From: Thermoplasmata archaeon
GTDB lineage: Archaea; Thermoplasmatota; Thermoplasmata; Lutacidiplasmatales; UBA184
Length of the DNA stretch: 38,194 nucleotides
Assembly (NCBI GenBank): GCA_021816955.1
Contig: JAKAWP010000006.1
Location: 1 to 38,194, forward strand
Direction: 5' to 3'
Part shown: piece by piece, positions 16,010 to 23,823 of the stretch
How the letters are laid out: the number at the start of each line of letters is the position of its first letter
Position numbering within the stretch: position 1 is the stretch's first letter
Program-made: the position numbers and the translations under genes
The notes under the pieces: generated by a model
What the model saw: the letters and a program-made list of their open reading frames with translations, nothing else
The model's database searches: none
What the model was told of the DNA's origin: nothing

Positions 16010-16162
16010 CTACTGGGTCTTGCCGGACCGCTCCTTCGACTTCACCCGAAGGCCGTGATAGCCGCACTTGCGGCACTGCGTCGCGCGGGGGGAATTGCGG
16101 GCCGAGCAGTTCATGCAGATCTTCTTGTTGAGCAACCGCTCGACAGCCTCGGGGAACGGCAT
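16010..16162 (-). CDS. rpl40e: 50S ribosomal protein eL40
   Basis: A 50-residue zinc-binding ribosomal protein of the large subunit. It begins [20 protein letters not shown], matches archaeal eL40 over its whole length, and carries the CxxC pairs CMNC (16-19) and CRKC (30-33) that bind zinc. I chose ATG 16162, not the longer in-frame start at 16216, because family members begin here and a TATA box lies 28 nt upstream. It converges with the glycosyltransferase gene, leaving 50 bp between them. It is divergent from AMMECR1. Confidence 0.93.
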   Translation of the reverse strand: MPFPEAVERLLNKKICMNCSARNSPRATQCRKCGYHGLRVKSKERSGKTQ

Positions 16163-16186
16163 CGGGGCGGCCGGACCAACGTCCCC

Positions 16187-16193
16187 TATAAAG
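16187..16193 (-). promoter_or_regulatory. TATA box of eL40 gene
   Basis: Reads CTTTATAG on the minus strand, centred 28 nt before ATG 16162. This is one of the best TATA boxes in the window and predicts a leaderless mRNA for this highly expressed gene. Confidence 0.7.
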
Positions 16194-16277
16194 CGGTGCG
16201 CCGTGCGAACGCCCAAGCCCAGCCCACCGCGATCGTCGGGGAGAAGCCGCTATCGAGGGCTTTCGGTATCCGATGAC

Positions 16278-16955
16278 ATGGCCGTTTCGGACGACCTCGG
16301 AGCGTGGGCGGTGACGGCCGCCCGGCGCGCGATCGAGGCGGCGGTCGGTTCTGCGCCGGACCGTCCCCCGCCCGATCCGGCTGGGGCCGATCAGCCGACG
16401 GGCGTCTTCGTGACGCTCCGGCGGTTCCCGTCGGGCGACCTAAGGGGGTGCATCGGCCTTCCGTACCCGGTCGAGCCGCTCGGCCGGGCCGTTCGGGAGG
16501 CCGCGCACTCGGCGGCGCTCGACGACCCGCGGTTTCCGCCGGTCGAGCGGCCGGAGCTCGGCGAGCTCACGGTCGAGGTCTCGATCCTCTCGCCGCCCGT
16601 CGCGATCGACGGTGACGGCGCGCAGGCGCGCGCGCGGGCGGTCGAGATTGGCCGGGACGGGCTGATCGTCGACGTCGGCGGGCGGTGGGGGCTCTTGCTG
16701 CCGCAGGTCGCCGTCGAACAGGGGTGGACCGCTGCCGAGCTGCTCGACGCCGTCTGCGAGAAGGCCGGCGCGCCCCCGGGCGCCTGGAAGGCGCTGTCGA
16801 CGCGGCTCTGGCGGTTCTCCGCCGACGTCTTTGCCGAGGAGCGACCGGCGGGACCGGTTCGGCGGACGATGGCGCCGCCGCCGTTGGGATCGGCTGGAGA
16901 CGGGCCGCGAAGCGGACCCCGTCGACCTCCCACGAACGGGGCTCGAAGCGCGTGA
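16278..16955 (+). CDS. AMMECR1-domain protein
   Basis: A 225-residue AMMECR1 family protein, conserved in archaea and eukaryotes, of unknown biochemical role. The signature LRGCIG is at about 57-62 (GDLRGCIGLP), then PVERPELGELTVEVSILSPP and the strand GLIVDVGGRWGLLLPQVAVE. The domain ends near residue 192 (FSADVFAEERP). The last ~30 residues are a Pro/Gly/Arg-rich tail with no counterpart I recognise. Start is ATG 16278; a weak box (CGCTATCG, 16248-16255) lies 26 nt upstream. Its 3' 389 bp are antisense to the IleRS gene, which has no stop codon in any frame before 16567. Confidence 0.88.
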   Translation: MAVSDDLGAWAVTAARRAIEAAVGSAPDRPPPDPAGADQPTGVFVTLRRFPSGDLRGCIGLPYPVEPLGRAVREAAHSAALDDPRFPPVERPELGELTVEVSILSPPVAIDGDGAQARARAVEIGRDGLIVDVGGRWGLLLPQVAVEQGWTAAELLDAVCEKAGAPPGAWKALSTRLWRFSADVFAEERPAGPVRRTMAPPPLGSAGDGPRSGPRRPPTNGARSA

Positions 16956-19887
16956 GGGCGGTCGGGGGTCCCTCCCGGGCGTCCGCCGGGCCCGGCCCTT
17001 CGACGATCGTGAGCGGGCGGGCGAGGAGCTCGGCTTCGAACTCGGAGCGGCGGCGGTCGAGCGCGCGGTGGGCGTCGCCGGTCGCCCAGACCGTGAGCTC
17101 GATCTCTTGGCCGAACGACAGGCCGGCCTCCTTGCGGGCCTGTTGAAGCCGCCGCACGATCTCGCGAGCGAGGCCCGCTTCGGCGAGTTCGGGTGTCGGC
17201 GCGCGCGGGAGGGCGGCGATCGGCCGCCCGTCCTCCTCCCGCACGACCCACTGGGCGTCGTCGTGCCGGGCCCGCTCGCTCTCCGGCCGATGGACGACCG
17301 CGCGGACGTTCGCTTCGTCCGCGAGGAGCGTCTCGCCCTCGGGTCCGACGGCCGCCAGCGCGGCGCTCGGCGGGCCGAACAGCACGAGCTCGGAGAGCGG
17401 GATCCGCGACTTGACCCGGGCCGTGGCGCGCAGCGCGTGGGCGATCTCGGCGAGCCGGCGGACCTCGGCGATCCCTTCCTCGACCGTTCGGTCGACCTCG
17501 CCGAAGTCGGCGGGCCACGCCGCGAGGTGGACCGACTCGTCGGCGGTCGGCGTCGCGCGGCCCCGCAGCGAGAGCCGCACCCACTCGGCGGTGAACGGAA
17601 CGAACGGAGCGAGCAGGAGGGCGAGGCGATCGAGCACGAACCCGAGCGTCGCGAACGCCTCGCGTCGGTCGTCGCTCGGCTCGTCCGACCAGAACCGGGG
17701 CCGGGAGCGCCGCAGATACCAGGTCGACAGGTCGTCGACGAACGTCCGCAGGGCCGCGGTCGCCGGTCGCGGATCCCCCCGCTCGAGCGCCGCGTCGACG
17801 CGCGCCGCGGTGCCGCTCAGGCGGGAGAGCAGCCACCGGTCGAGGAGGCGGGACGGAGTCGGACGGGGCGGGTCGCGCTCGAGGCGGAACCCGGCGAGCC
17901 GAGCGGTGTCGAGGTAGAACTGCGTGGCGTGCACCACGGTGAGCAGAAACCGGGTGCCGTGCGTCTGCAAGACCGCCTCGCTGATCCGCATCGGCTCGGT
18001 GAAGTCGATGCTCGCAAACATCCAGCGCGGGACGTCGGCCCCGACCCGGTCCAACAGCGCGTTCGGTTCGAAGCCGCCCGCGCCCTTCGATTTGGAGAGC
18101 TTCCCGCCGGTTTCGTCCAACACGAGTCCCGTGGTGAGGCTGCGTCGGTACGCGGGCCGGTCGAACAGCGCGACGGCGAGGACGAGGAGCGTGTAGAACC
18201 ACCCCCGCGTCTGGTCGAGCCCCTCGGCGACGTAGTCGAGCGGTTGGGTCGGGTCGAACGGCCCCGGTTCGAACGGGTAGTGGTACTGGGCGAACGGCGC
18301 GCTGCCCGAATCGTACCACGTGTCGAGCGTGTACGGCTCTCGGCGGGCGACCGCCCCGCAGGTGGCGCACCGGACCGGCAGGCGGTCGACGTCGACGCGG
18401 TGCGGGTCGAACGACGGGGGGAGCGTCGCGCCCGATCGTTCGGCGAGTTCGGCGAAGCTCCCGATCACGCTGACGTGGCCGGCCGGGCACGTCCAGATCG
18501 GCAGCGGCGTTCCCCAGTAGCGGTTGCGGGAGACGGCCCAGTCCTTGGCCTCCGTGAGGAAGTTGCCGAACCGTCCGTCGCGCAGGTGCGCGGGAATCCA
18601 GTCGACCGTGGCGTTGTGGCGAACGAGACGGTCGGTGAGCTGGCGGGTGCGCACGAACCACGAGTCGATGGCCCGGTACAAAAGCGGCGAGTCGCAGCGC
18701 CAGCAGAACGGGTAGGTGTGCCGGATCGTCTCGGCGCGCCACAGCCGGCCCCGCGCGCGCAGATCGGCCGTCAAGATCGGGTCGGCCTCCTTGAACCGCC
18801 GGCCCGCGACGAGCGGGATCGCGTCCGTGAAGACCCCCCGGCTGTCGAGCGGGTCAAAGGCCCCCACGCCTTCCCGGGTCCCGATCCGAAGGTCGTCGGG
18901 GCCAAAGCTCGGGGCCGTGTGGACGAAGCCGGTCCCTTCCTCGGCGACCACGCTGTCGTCGAGCACGACGCGGAACCGGGGGGGCGTCTCCGGCAAGAAA
19001 CCGAACGGCGGCTCGTAGCGCGCGCCTTCGAGTTCCGACCCCTTGAGGCGGCCGACGATCTCCGCGCCGCCGGGGAAGTAGCGGGGCACCGCGGTCTCGG
19101 CGAGGACGACCTCCCGGCCGTCGGCCTCCCGAACGATGACGTACGTGAAGTCGGCCCGGGCCGCGACGAGCAGGTTCATCGGCAGCGTCCACGGCGTGGT
19201 CGTCCAGACGAGGAGGTCCCGGCCCGGCCCGTGCACGCCCCGAAGCGGAAACCGCACCGTCACCGACGGGTCGGTCGCCTCCCGGTACCCCTGGGCGACC
19301 TCGTGGGAGCTGAGCGGCGTCTCGCACCGCGGGCAGTACGGAAGGACGTAGTGGTCCTTCTCGATCAACCCGCGGTCGTAGAGCGTCTTGACGCTCCACC
19401 AGACGCTCTCGATGTACGGCGCGCTCATCGTGTAGTACGGCCGGTCGTAGTCGAGCCAGAACCCGAGGCGCCGGCTCATCTCCTCGATCCGCTTCGACGC
19501 CCCTTCGACCATCGTCCGGCACGCCGCGCAGAACCGCTCCACGCCGTACTGTTCGATCTCCCGCTTCGACTTGAACCCGAGCTCTTTTTCCACCTGGAGC
19601 TCGACCGGCAGGCCGTGGCAGTCCCAGCCCGCCATCGGCGAGACGATCGAGTAGCCCTTCATCCGACGGTACCGTAGCTGGATGTCCTTCAACGCCCGCT
19701 GGACGACGTGGCCCAGATGCGGCGAGCCGTTCGCGGTGGGGGGCCCTTCCGTGAAGCGGAACGGCGGTCCGCCGGGCCGGCCCGCGAGCGCCCGCGCGAC
19801 GACCCCGGTCTCGTTCCAGTACGCCTCGACCCGCCGTTGGATCTCGCGGAGGGACGGAGGGCCGATCGTCACCCCATCCTCGGTCAT
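16567..19887 (-). CDS. ileS: Isoleucyl-tRNA synthetase with Arg-rich C-terminal extension
   Basis: A 1106-residue class Ia synthetase that charges tRNA-Ile. Class I motifs are present: PTANGSPHLGH (the HIGH box) near residue 50, and GGKLSKSKG (the KMSKS box) near 600. The editing domain is seen as LLVWTTTPWTLPMNL (about 228-242), with GTGFVHTAPSFGPDD later. Zinc-type cysteines occur in YCPRC and RCATCG. The recognisable C-terminal domain ends near residue 1002 (FAARLQPIP). About 105 further residues, roughly 40 of them arginine, are encoded antisense to AMMECR1. ATG 19887 follows a GATAAAG-type box by 33 nt. The tail may simply reflect missing stop codons in GC-rich DNA. Confidence 0.95.
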   Translation of the reverse strand: MTEDGVTIGPPSLREIQRRVEAYWNETGVVARALAGRPGGPPFRFTEGPPTANGSPHLGHVVQRALKDIQLRYRRMKGYSIVSPMAGWDCHGLPVELQVEKELGFKSKREIEQYGVERFCAACRTMVEGASKRIEEMSRRLGFWLDYDRPYYTMSAPYIESVWWSVKTLYDRGLIEKDHYVLPYCPRCETPLSSHEVAQGYREATDPSVTVRFPLRGVHGPGRDLLVWTTTPWTLPMNLLVAARADFTYVIVREADGREVVLAETAVPRYFPGGAEIVGRLKGSELEGARYEPPFGFLPETPPRFRVVLDDSVVAEEGTGFVHTAPSFGPDDLRIGTREGVGAFDPLDSRGVFTDAIPLVAGRRFKEADPILTADLRARGRLWRAETIRHTYPFCWRCDSPLLYRAIDSWFVRTRQLTDRLVRHNATVDWIPAHLRDGRFGNFLTEAKDWAVSRNRYWGTPLPIWTCPAGHVSVIGSFAELAERSGATLPPSFDPHRVDVDRLPVRCATCGAVARREPYTLDTWYDSGSAPFAQYHYPFEPGPFDPTQPLDYVAEGLDQTRGWFYTLLVLAVALFDRPAYRRSLTTGLVLDETGGKLSKSKGAGGFEPNALLDRVGADVPRWMFASIDFTEPMRISEAVLQTHGTRFLLTVVHATQFYLDTARLAGFRLERDPPRPTPSRLLDRWLLSRLSGTAARVDAALERGDPRPATAALRTFVDDLSTWYLRRSRPRFWSDEPSDDRREAFATLGFVLDRLALLLAPFVPFTAEWVRLSLRGRATPTADESVHLAAWPADFGEVDRTVEEGIAEVRRLAEIAHALRATARVKSRIPLSELVLFGPPSAALAAVGPEGETLLADEANVRAVVHRPESERARHDDAQWVVREEDGRPIAALPRAPTPELAEAGLAREIVRRLQQARKEAGLSFGQEIELTVWATGDAHRALDRRRSEFEAELLARPLTIVEGPGPADAREGPPTALTRFEPRSWEVDGVRFAARLQPIPTAAAPSSAEPVPPVAPRQRRRRRTARAASTAPSRRPGARRPSRRRRRAARQRSTPVRRRPAAARAPTARRRRRSARPGQSRPPARAPARRHRRSRRAARGSRPRP

Positions 19888-19916
19888 CGGAGGGAGGCGC
19901 GCACCGTTCGCCGGAA

Positions 19917-19923
19917 GATAAAG
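19917..19923 (-). promoter_or_regulatory. TATA-like box of ileS
   Basis: CTTTATC on the minus strand, about 33 nt before ATG 19887; predicts a leader of only ~8 nt. Confidence 0.55.
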
Positions 19924-20025
19924 AGCGAGGCTCCCGCGACGGCCGGTGGCGATCCGGCGTCCCCGACCCGCTCCGCGGCCGACACTCCCGGTGGGCTCGC
20001 TTCGCGCGTCGGCTTGCCGAGGCGC

Positions 20026-20865
20026 TTACCGGGCGAGGCCGTACGGCCGGGGGCTGATCGACGCCGGGCCGACGATCGCGCTCGAGTCGACCGCGGTGAG
20101 CGTTCCTTCGTAGCGGGCGACCCGGCTGTATGGTCCCAATCGGATCCGTTCGGCCCGCACGAACTCGGCGTCGACCCCCTCCAACTCGACCTCCCCGGCT
20201 TCGATCCGCAAGACGGTGAGCAACGGCGACCGGCCGCCGAGCAGGTCGTCGGCGAGTCGTCGGACCGGCGGAGGAACGACCTTCTCGAGCGGCCGGGGCG
20301 GAAGGCGGATCCGCACCGCCGCCGCGCGGATCGCCTCCGCGCGGGACGGTCGCTCGAGCGTTCCGTCGACCACTTCGGCGTCGACGCGGCCCGCGACGTC
20401 GCATCCGCCCGAAAAGATCACCTGGACCGCTCGGAGGCTCGGCGCGGTGAGCGGACCGCGCCACCGAAGGCGGCCGTCGACCTCGATCGGCCCGCGGACG
20501 ACGACGCGCTCGCCGACTTCGCAGTCGCCCGCGTGGAGCCGGTCGAACGCCCGGAGGGCGCCGTCGACCGTCAGGCGTCCTCGGACGTCGATCGGCCCTT
20601 GGACGTCGAGCGCGCCGTGGGCGGCGAACCGTTCGGCGGTGAGCGAGCCGAGGATCGTCGTCATCGTCCCGACGTCCGCTTCGTCGACCTCGACCGGTCC
20701 GAGGATCTTCGCGACGCCGTCCGAGCGCCAGCGCCGGGCCGTCACGGACGGGCGGACGGCGACGCCCCGATCCCGGACGAATCCCGTGCGGGGTCGCGGC
20801 GGCGACGGGGCCGCGCCGGTCGCGCCGCCGGCGGCCGCCCCCGTCGGGGGCATCGCGGCGCTCAT
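20026..20865 (-). CDS. Bactofilin-like (polymer-forming cytoskeletal) beta-helix protein
   Basis: A 279-residue protein with an N-terminal Pro/Ala-rich linker (~1-35) followed by short repeated strands with a V/I-x-G rhythm. Examples are ILGPVEVDEADVG, HGALDVQGPIDVRGRLTVDG, GDCEVGERVVVRGPIEVDGR and SGGCDVAGRVDAEVVDG. This pattern is typical of the right-handed beta-helix of bactofilins and their archaeal relatives, which polymerise into filaments without nucleotides. After residue ~170 the repeats break and a charged segment intervenes, so the fold is not a single bactofilin domain. ATG 20865 overlaps the stop of the CoA-binding gene (ATGA). Assignment is by repeat pattern only; another beta-helix protein is possible. 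Confidence 0.6.
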   Translation of the reverse strand: MSAAMPPTGAAAGGATGAAPSPPRPRTGFVRDRGVAVRPSVTARRWRSDGVAKILGPVEVDEADVGTMTTILGSLTAERFAAHGALDVQGPIDVRGRLTVDGALRAFDRLHAGDCEVGERVVVRGPIEVDGRLRWRGPLTAPSLRAVQVIFSGGCDVAGRVDAEVVDGTLERPSRAEAIRAAAVRIRLPPRPLEKVVPPPVRRLADDLLGGRSPLLTVLRIEAGEVELEGVDAEFVRAERIRLGPYSRVARYEGTLTAVDSSAIVGPASISPRPYGLAR

Positions 20866-21305
20866 CGCCCGCCGGTCGCTCCGGGCCGGACCGGCGCCAC
20901 CCGAAGGCGGCGGTGCTGCTGCATGATACAGAGGTTCTCGACCACGAGGCGGCCGGCGGCGCGCGCGCGCTCGGCCGCCTCGGGGTGCGCGACGCCGAGT
21001 TGCATCCAGACGGCGCGCACTTCAGGCCGCGCGATCGCCTCCTCGACGATCGGCGGTACCTGATCGCTGCGTCGGAAGATATCGACGATATCGATCCGGA
21101 CGTCGGCGGGGATCGCGGTCACGGAGGGGTACGACCGTTCGCCGAGCACCTCCCTAAGCAGGGGATTTACCGGGACGATCCGATAGCCGACGCCTTGGAG
21201 GTACCGCGCGACCTCGTTCGAGTCGCGCTCGGGCTTGTCGGAGAGCCCGACGACGGCGATCGTCCGGGCCTCCTCTAGTAGGCGTCGCATCTCGAGGTCG
21301 TCCAT
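20862..21305 (-). CDS. CoA-binding (YccU-type) Rossmann protein
   Basis: A 147-residue CoA-binding domain protein. The first strand and glycine loop are IAVVGLSDKPERDSNEV (16-32). RIVPVNPLLREVLGER is the second strand with the conserved N-P. DIVDIFRRSDQVPP and VRAVWMQLGVAHPEA complete the family pattern, and VVENLCIMQQHR is close to the canonical end (V-x-x-R-C-x-x-x-x-H). Members bind CoA in vitro; cellular function is unknown. ATG 21305 has a GTTACATG-type box 26 nt upstream. It is followed by the overlapping bactofilin-like gene. Confidence 0.85.
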   Translation of the reverse strand: MDDLEMRRLLEEARTIAVVGLSDKPERDSNEVARYLQGVGYRIVPVNPLLREVLGERSYPSVTAIPADVRIDIVDIFRRSDQVPPIVEEAIARPEVRAVWMQLGVAHPEAAERARAAGRLVVENLCIMQQHRRLRVAPVRPGATGGR

Positions 21306-21327
21306 CGGCGCGCGCCGACAACGCCCC

Positions 21328-21335
21328 GTTACATG
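21328..21335 (-). promoter_or_regulatory. TATA-like box
   Basis: CATGTAAC on the minus strand, 26 nt before ATG 21305 and overlapping the stop codon of the CPBP protease gene. Confidence 0.45.
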
Positions 21336-22180
21336 AGCGTGGCGGGCGCGGGCGGAAAGCCGCCTTCCGTCCGTCGGGGAGGGAGGAACGGCCGGCCGGA
21401 CCCCGCGAGACCGACCGCGATCGCGACCCCCGCGACGATCGGCAGGTAGTGGGCAGCGAGGGCCGCGGACCCGGAGAGCAGGCTCAGGAACGCGGCCGCG
21501 TCGAGCGCGCCGTGGAGGACGATCACGACGACGAGGTTTCCGCCGCTCATCTCGACGGTCGCCGCGAAGGCGAACCCGACCGCGAAGAGGGACGGAGCGA
21601 TCGCGATGACAGCGAGGCCGTAGGTCTCGGCGTAGTACAGATGGACGCCCGCGAACAGCGCGCTCGAGCCGGCGGCGGCCGCGACCCACGAACCGCCCGG
21701 ACGGACGGCGAGCTGGTAGATGAACCCGCGGAAGATCGTCTCTTCGAACGCCGCGGCGACGAACGAGAACCCGATGAAGAACAGCGGGTTGCCTTCGGCC
21801 GCGACGAGGACCGGGTTCGGCCGGCTCAAAAGCGCCAACGCCGCGGGATCGAACGCGGCGAGGAGCGCGACGGCCGCGATGGTCGCCCCCAGCGCCAGGA
21901 TCGAAAAGACGCCGTAGTACGCCAACCCCCACACCGCGGCCCGGGGCGTGCGGCGCGCGAACGCGCCGAGCGGACGCGCACCGAAGAGGGCGAGCCAAGC
22001 GGCCAACGGGATCCCGTAGACGACCCCGACGTCCCCGAGGAGCGACCCGTAGACGAGATCGGCCGCCGGCACCGACGACGGGACGACGTACTGGGAGACG
22101 ATCGCTCCGACGGTGATCGCAAGCCCCAGCGCGAACCGGGCCGCCCACCGGGTCTCACCGGTCGGCGCTCGTTTCCGCAT
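21329..22180 (-). CDS. CPBP-family (CAAX/Abi-like) intramembrane metalloprotease
   Basis: A 283-residue membrane protein with about eight helices and the CPBP active-site motifs. EETIFRG contains Glu146-Glu147 and Arg151. SALFAGVH ends in His180, and VVIVLHGALDA contains His223. In related type II CAAX proteases the glutamates and histidines form a metal or catalytic site within the bilayer. Archaeal members have no established substrate; maturation of prenylated or bacteriocin-like peptides is known for other members. ATG 22180 overlaps the Pcc1 gene by 26 nt, so the two are probably translated together. Confidence 0.88.
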   Translation of the reverse strand: MRKRAPTGETRWAARFALGLAITVGAIVSQYVVPSSVPAADLVYGSLLGDVGVVYGIPLAAWLALFGARPLGAFARRTPRAAVWGLAYYGVFSILALGATIAAVALLAAFDPAALALLSRPNPVLVAAEGNPLFFIGFSFVAAAFEETIFRGFIYQLAVRPGGSWVAAAAGSSALFAGVHLYYAETYGLAVIAIAPSLFAVGFAFAATVEMSGGNLVVVIVLHGALDAAAFLSLLSGSAALAAHYLPIVAGVAIAVGLAGSGRPFLPPRRTEGGFPPAPATLM

Positions 22181-22427
22181 CCGATCCCGACGAGGGGGCG
22201 CGGCGCTCGGCGCTGCGGCCGATCCCGGTGGCGTTCTCGGCGGCCGCGAGGCACGCAAGGAGGTCGTCGGCGGTCGCGCGGACGCTGCGGGCGGTCGGCC
22301 CCGTCAGCGTGAAGGCGACCTCGCTCCCGTTCACGACCGCCCGGACGAACGACGGCCGGTCCGCCTCCAGCGCCCGGACCAATCGCGCCGCGATCTCGGG
22401 CGTCGCGTAGGTGCGCCGCACGGTCAC
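22155..22427 (-). CDS. pcc1: KEOPS complex subunit Pcc1
   Basis: A 90-residue Pcc1 protein, the dimerisation subunit of the KEOPS complex that makes the t6A modification of ANN-decoding tRNAs. The family pattern is clear: ATPEIAARLVRALEADRPSF, a VVNGSEVAFTLTGPTARSVR beta-strand pair, and the helix ATADDLLACLAAAENA. The last ~20 residues are a polar tail that overlaps the CPBP start. GTG 22427 is the likely start; a second GTG is six bases further. It lies 11 nt after the DUF1028 stop, in the same direction, so it is probably part of that transcript. Other KEOPS genes (kae1, bud32, cgi121) are not in the window. Confidence 0.82.
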   Translation of the reverse strand: MTVRRTYATPEIAARLVRALEADRPSFVRAVVNGSEVAFTLTGPTARSVRATADDLLACLAAAENATGIGRSAERRAPSSGSDAETSADR

Positions 22428-22438
22428 GGTGACCGGCG

Positions 22439-23431
22439 CTACGGGTTCCGCCGGGGACGCTTCGGCGTCGCCGATCGCTCGCCTCCCGTCGGCGGAGCGC
22501 CGGGCCCTCGATCGAGAGCGCCCGGCACGACCGGCTGGGTGCGGCTACGGCGCGCCGACTCCTCGCGGGCCCGGTCGGCCAGGTACTCCACGATCGACGG
22601 CCAGACGCGATCGTCCGACCGTTGCTTGTTCTCGAAGTTGTGTTCGCTCACGAACCGTTCGAACGCCGTCCGGCTCGCGTCGTCCCATTGGCCCGTGAGC
22701 CGACCGGTGTAGTAGCCGAGCACAGCGAGATCGTGCTGGAGCCGAGCGGCGACCTCGCCCGTGAGCGGGAGCAGCGTGGCCGGATCTTCCCGGTCGAGCA
22801 TCGTCAGGTCGTACAGCCGGAAGACCCGGCGCAGCTCCTCGATCGGCGACGGGTGGTCGTCGACGCGGATGTCGACCCAGCGGTCGCTCCCTTCGTCGTA
22901 GCCGCCCTTCTCTCGGACGATCAGCATCGCGGCCGACTGCATCCCGCGCCGGTCGCCGCCCTCCCGTTGGCCCGCGGTCAATGCCGCGAGCAGCCGTTCC
23001 GGCAGATCGCCCGGGGTCGACTCGTACGCCCGGGCCATCGCCCGGATGACCTCGGCCCCGAAGAGGATGTTCCCTTGGCAGGCGTAGCCGTCGCCCGTCA
23101 CGTGCCCAGCCCAGTCAAGGCACTTCGCACCCGTGAACGCGGCCGACCGTCCCTCCCGGTCGACGACGCCGAGCTGGCGTTCGTCGCAGCGCGGGTCGCT
23201 TTCGGTCAGGCGCTGAACGACCTCGGCCGCGGAGACGCCGTCCCGGAGCAGCCGAAGACCGTCCGGTCCGTAGCGGACGTTCGCGTACGCTTGGGTCGCG
23301 ATCGCCCCGACCCCCGCCTCCGCCCACGGAACAACGGAGCCGACCGCGATGAATTTCGACTGGACCGCCACGCCCCACGCGGCCCGCTCGCGGTCGTACG
23401 CGACGATCGAAAACGTTCCGAACCGCACCAT
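22439..23431 (-). CDS. DUF1028 family protein with C-terminal peptidoglycan-binding-like domain
   Basis: A 330-residue protein. Residues 1-205 are DUF1028, which has an Ntn-hydrolase-like fold: FGTFSIVAYDRERAAWGVAV, then SKFIAVGSVVPWAEAGVGA, TQAYANVRYGPDGL, GYACQGN, and a final strand VDIRVDDHPSPIEELRR. Residues ~210-285 fit the extra C-terminal domain of many DUF1028 proteins that resembles peptidoglycan-binding modules. No signal peptide is seen, so binding to cell wall is not implied. The last ~40 residues are a disordered Arg/Pro-rich tail. ATG 23431 has a GATTAAGC box 26 nt upstream, and the gene heads a run with pcc1 and the CPBP protease. Confidence 0.85.
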   Translation of the reverse strand: MVRFGTFSIVAYDRERAAWGVAVQSKFIAVGSVVPWAEAGVGAIATQAYANVRYGPDGLRLLRDGVSAAEVVQRLTESDPRCDERQLGVVDREGRSAAFTGAKCLDWAGHVTGDGYACQGNILFGAEVIRAMARAYESTPGDLPERLLAALTAGQREGGDRRGMQSAAMLIVREKGGYDEGSDRWVDIRVDDHPSPIEELRRVFRLYDLTMLDREDPATLLPLTGEVAARLQHDLAVLGYYTGRLTGQWDDASRTAFERFVSEHNFENKQRSDDRVWPSIVEYLADRAREESARRSRTQPVVPGALDRGPGAPPTGGERSATPKRPRRNP

Positions 23432-23453
23432 CGGCTCGCCAGTTCGCTCGGAG

Positions 23454-23461
23454 GATTAAGC
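23454..23461 (-). promoter_or_regulatory. TATA-like box of the DUF1028-pcc1-CPBP run
   Basis: GCTTAATC on the minus strand, 26 nt before ATG 23431. It abuts the stop codon of the upstream small gene. Confidence 0.55.
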
Positions 23462-23823
23462 TATCGTGGCGGCGCGTTCCCGTCGGCGCGGCGGACGATC
23501 TTGCCGAGGAGCGCCTCGAGGGCCGGCTCGGCCCGTTCGCGGTCCCCGGCCGCGAGTCGCCGGTGCGCGTCGGCGAGCTCGTCCCGCAGGGCGCTCGCGT
23601 CCTCCCCGCGCGATTCGATCAGGCGAATTAGCCGCCCCGCGAGGATCAGACGGTTCGCGGTCCGGTCCTCCTCGCCCCGGGGCGGACCGTGGTCGGGGGA
23701 GCTCGGCCGGTACCCGACGAGCCCCCGCGGCCAATCTCGCACCTCGCCCTCTCCGCGCCGCACGTCGCGACGGGTCGGGCGCCGCTTCCGCCCGTTCCGC
23801 CCGCCGTCAGCCGGCGCCGGCAT
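23461..23823 (-). CDS. Small basic hypothetical protein
   Basis: A 120-residue protein that I do not recognise. The first ~55 residues are polar, Arg/Gly/Pro-rich and probably disordered. Residues ~56-110 read as two amphipathic helices (NRLILAGRLIRLIESRGE, then ALRDELADAHRRLAAG, then ALEALLGKIV), which suggests a helical hairpin. It overlaps the preceding gene by 17 nt in another frame and is probably co-transcribed with it. The helical half has normal protein-like composition, which supports its being real. Confidence 0.55.
   Translation of the reverse strand: MPAPADGGRNGRKRRPTRRDVRRGEGEVRDWPRGLVGYRPSSPDHGPPRGEEDRTANRLILAGRLIRLIESRGEDASALRDELADAHRRLAAGDRERAEPALEALLGKIVRRADGNAPPR

Noticed and set aside
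16068-16277. N-terminal extension of AMMECR1 to 16068
   Set aside because: It is antisense to eL40 and lacks family similarity; the box at 16248-16255 and ATG 16278 fit better.
16831-19677. Open frame of ~950 codons antisense to ileS
   Set aside because: It mirrors IleRS codons and shows no domain pattern; IleRS motifs are complete on the other strand.
20037-20048. GGCCGTACGGCC palindrome
   Set aside because: It lies within coding sequence at the end of the beta-helix gene and is expected by chance at this GC content.
21306-22148. Long N-terminal extension of the CoA-binding protein
   Set aside because: It overlaps the CPBP protease in another frame and is Arg-rich; ATG 21305 has a well-spaced box.
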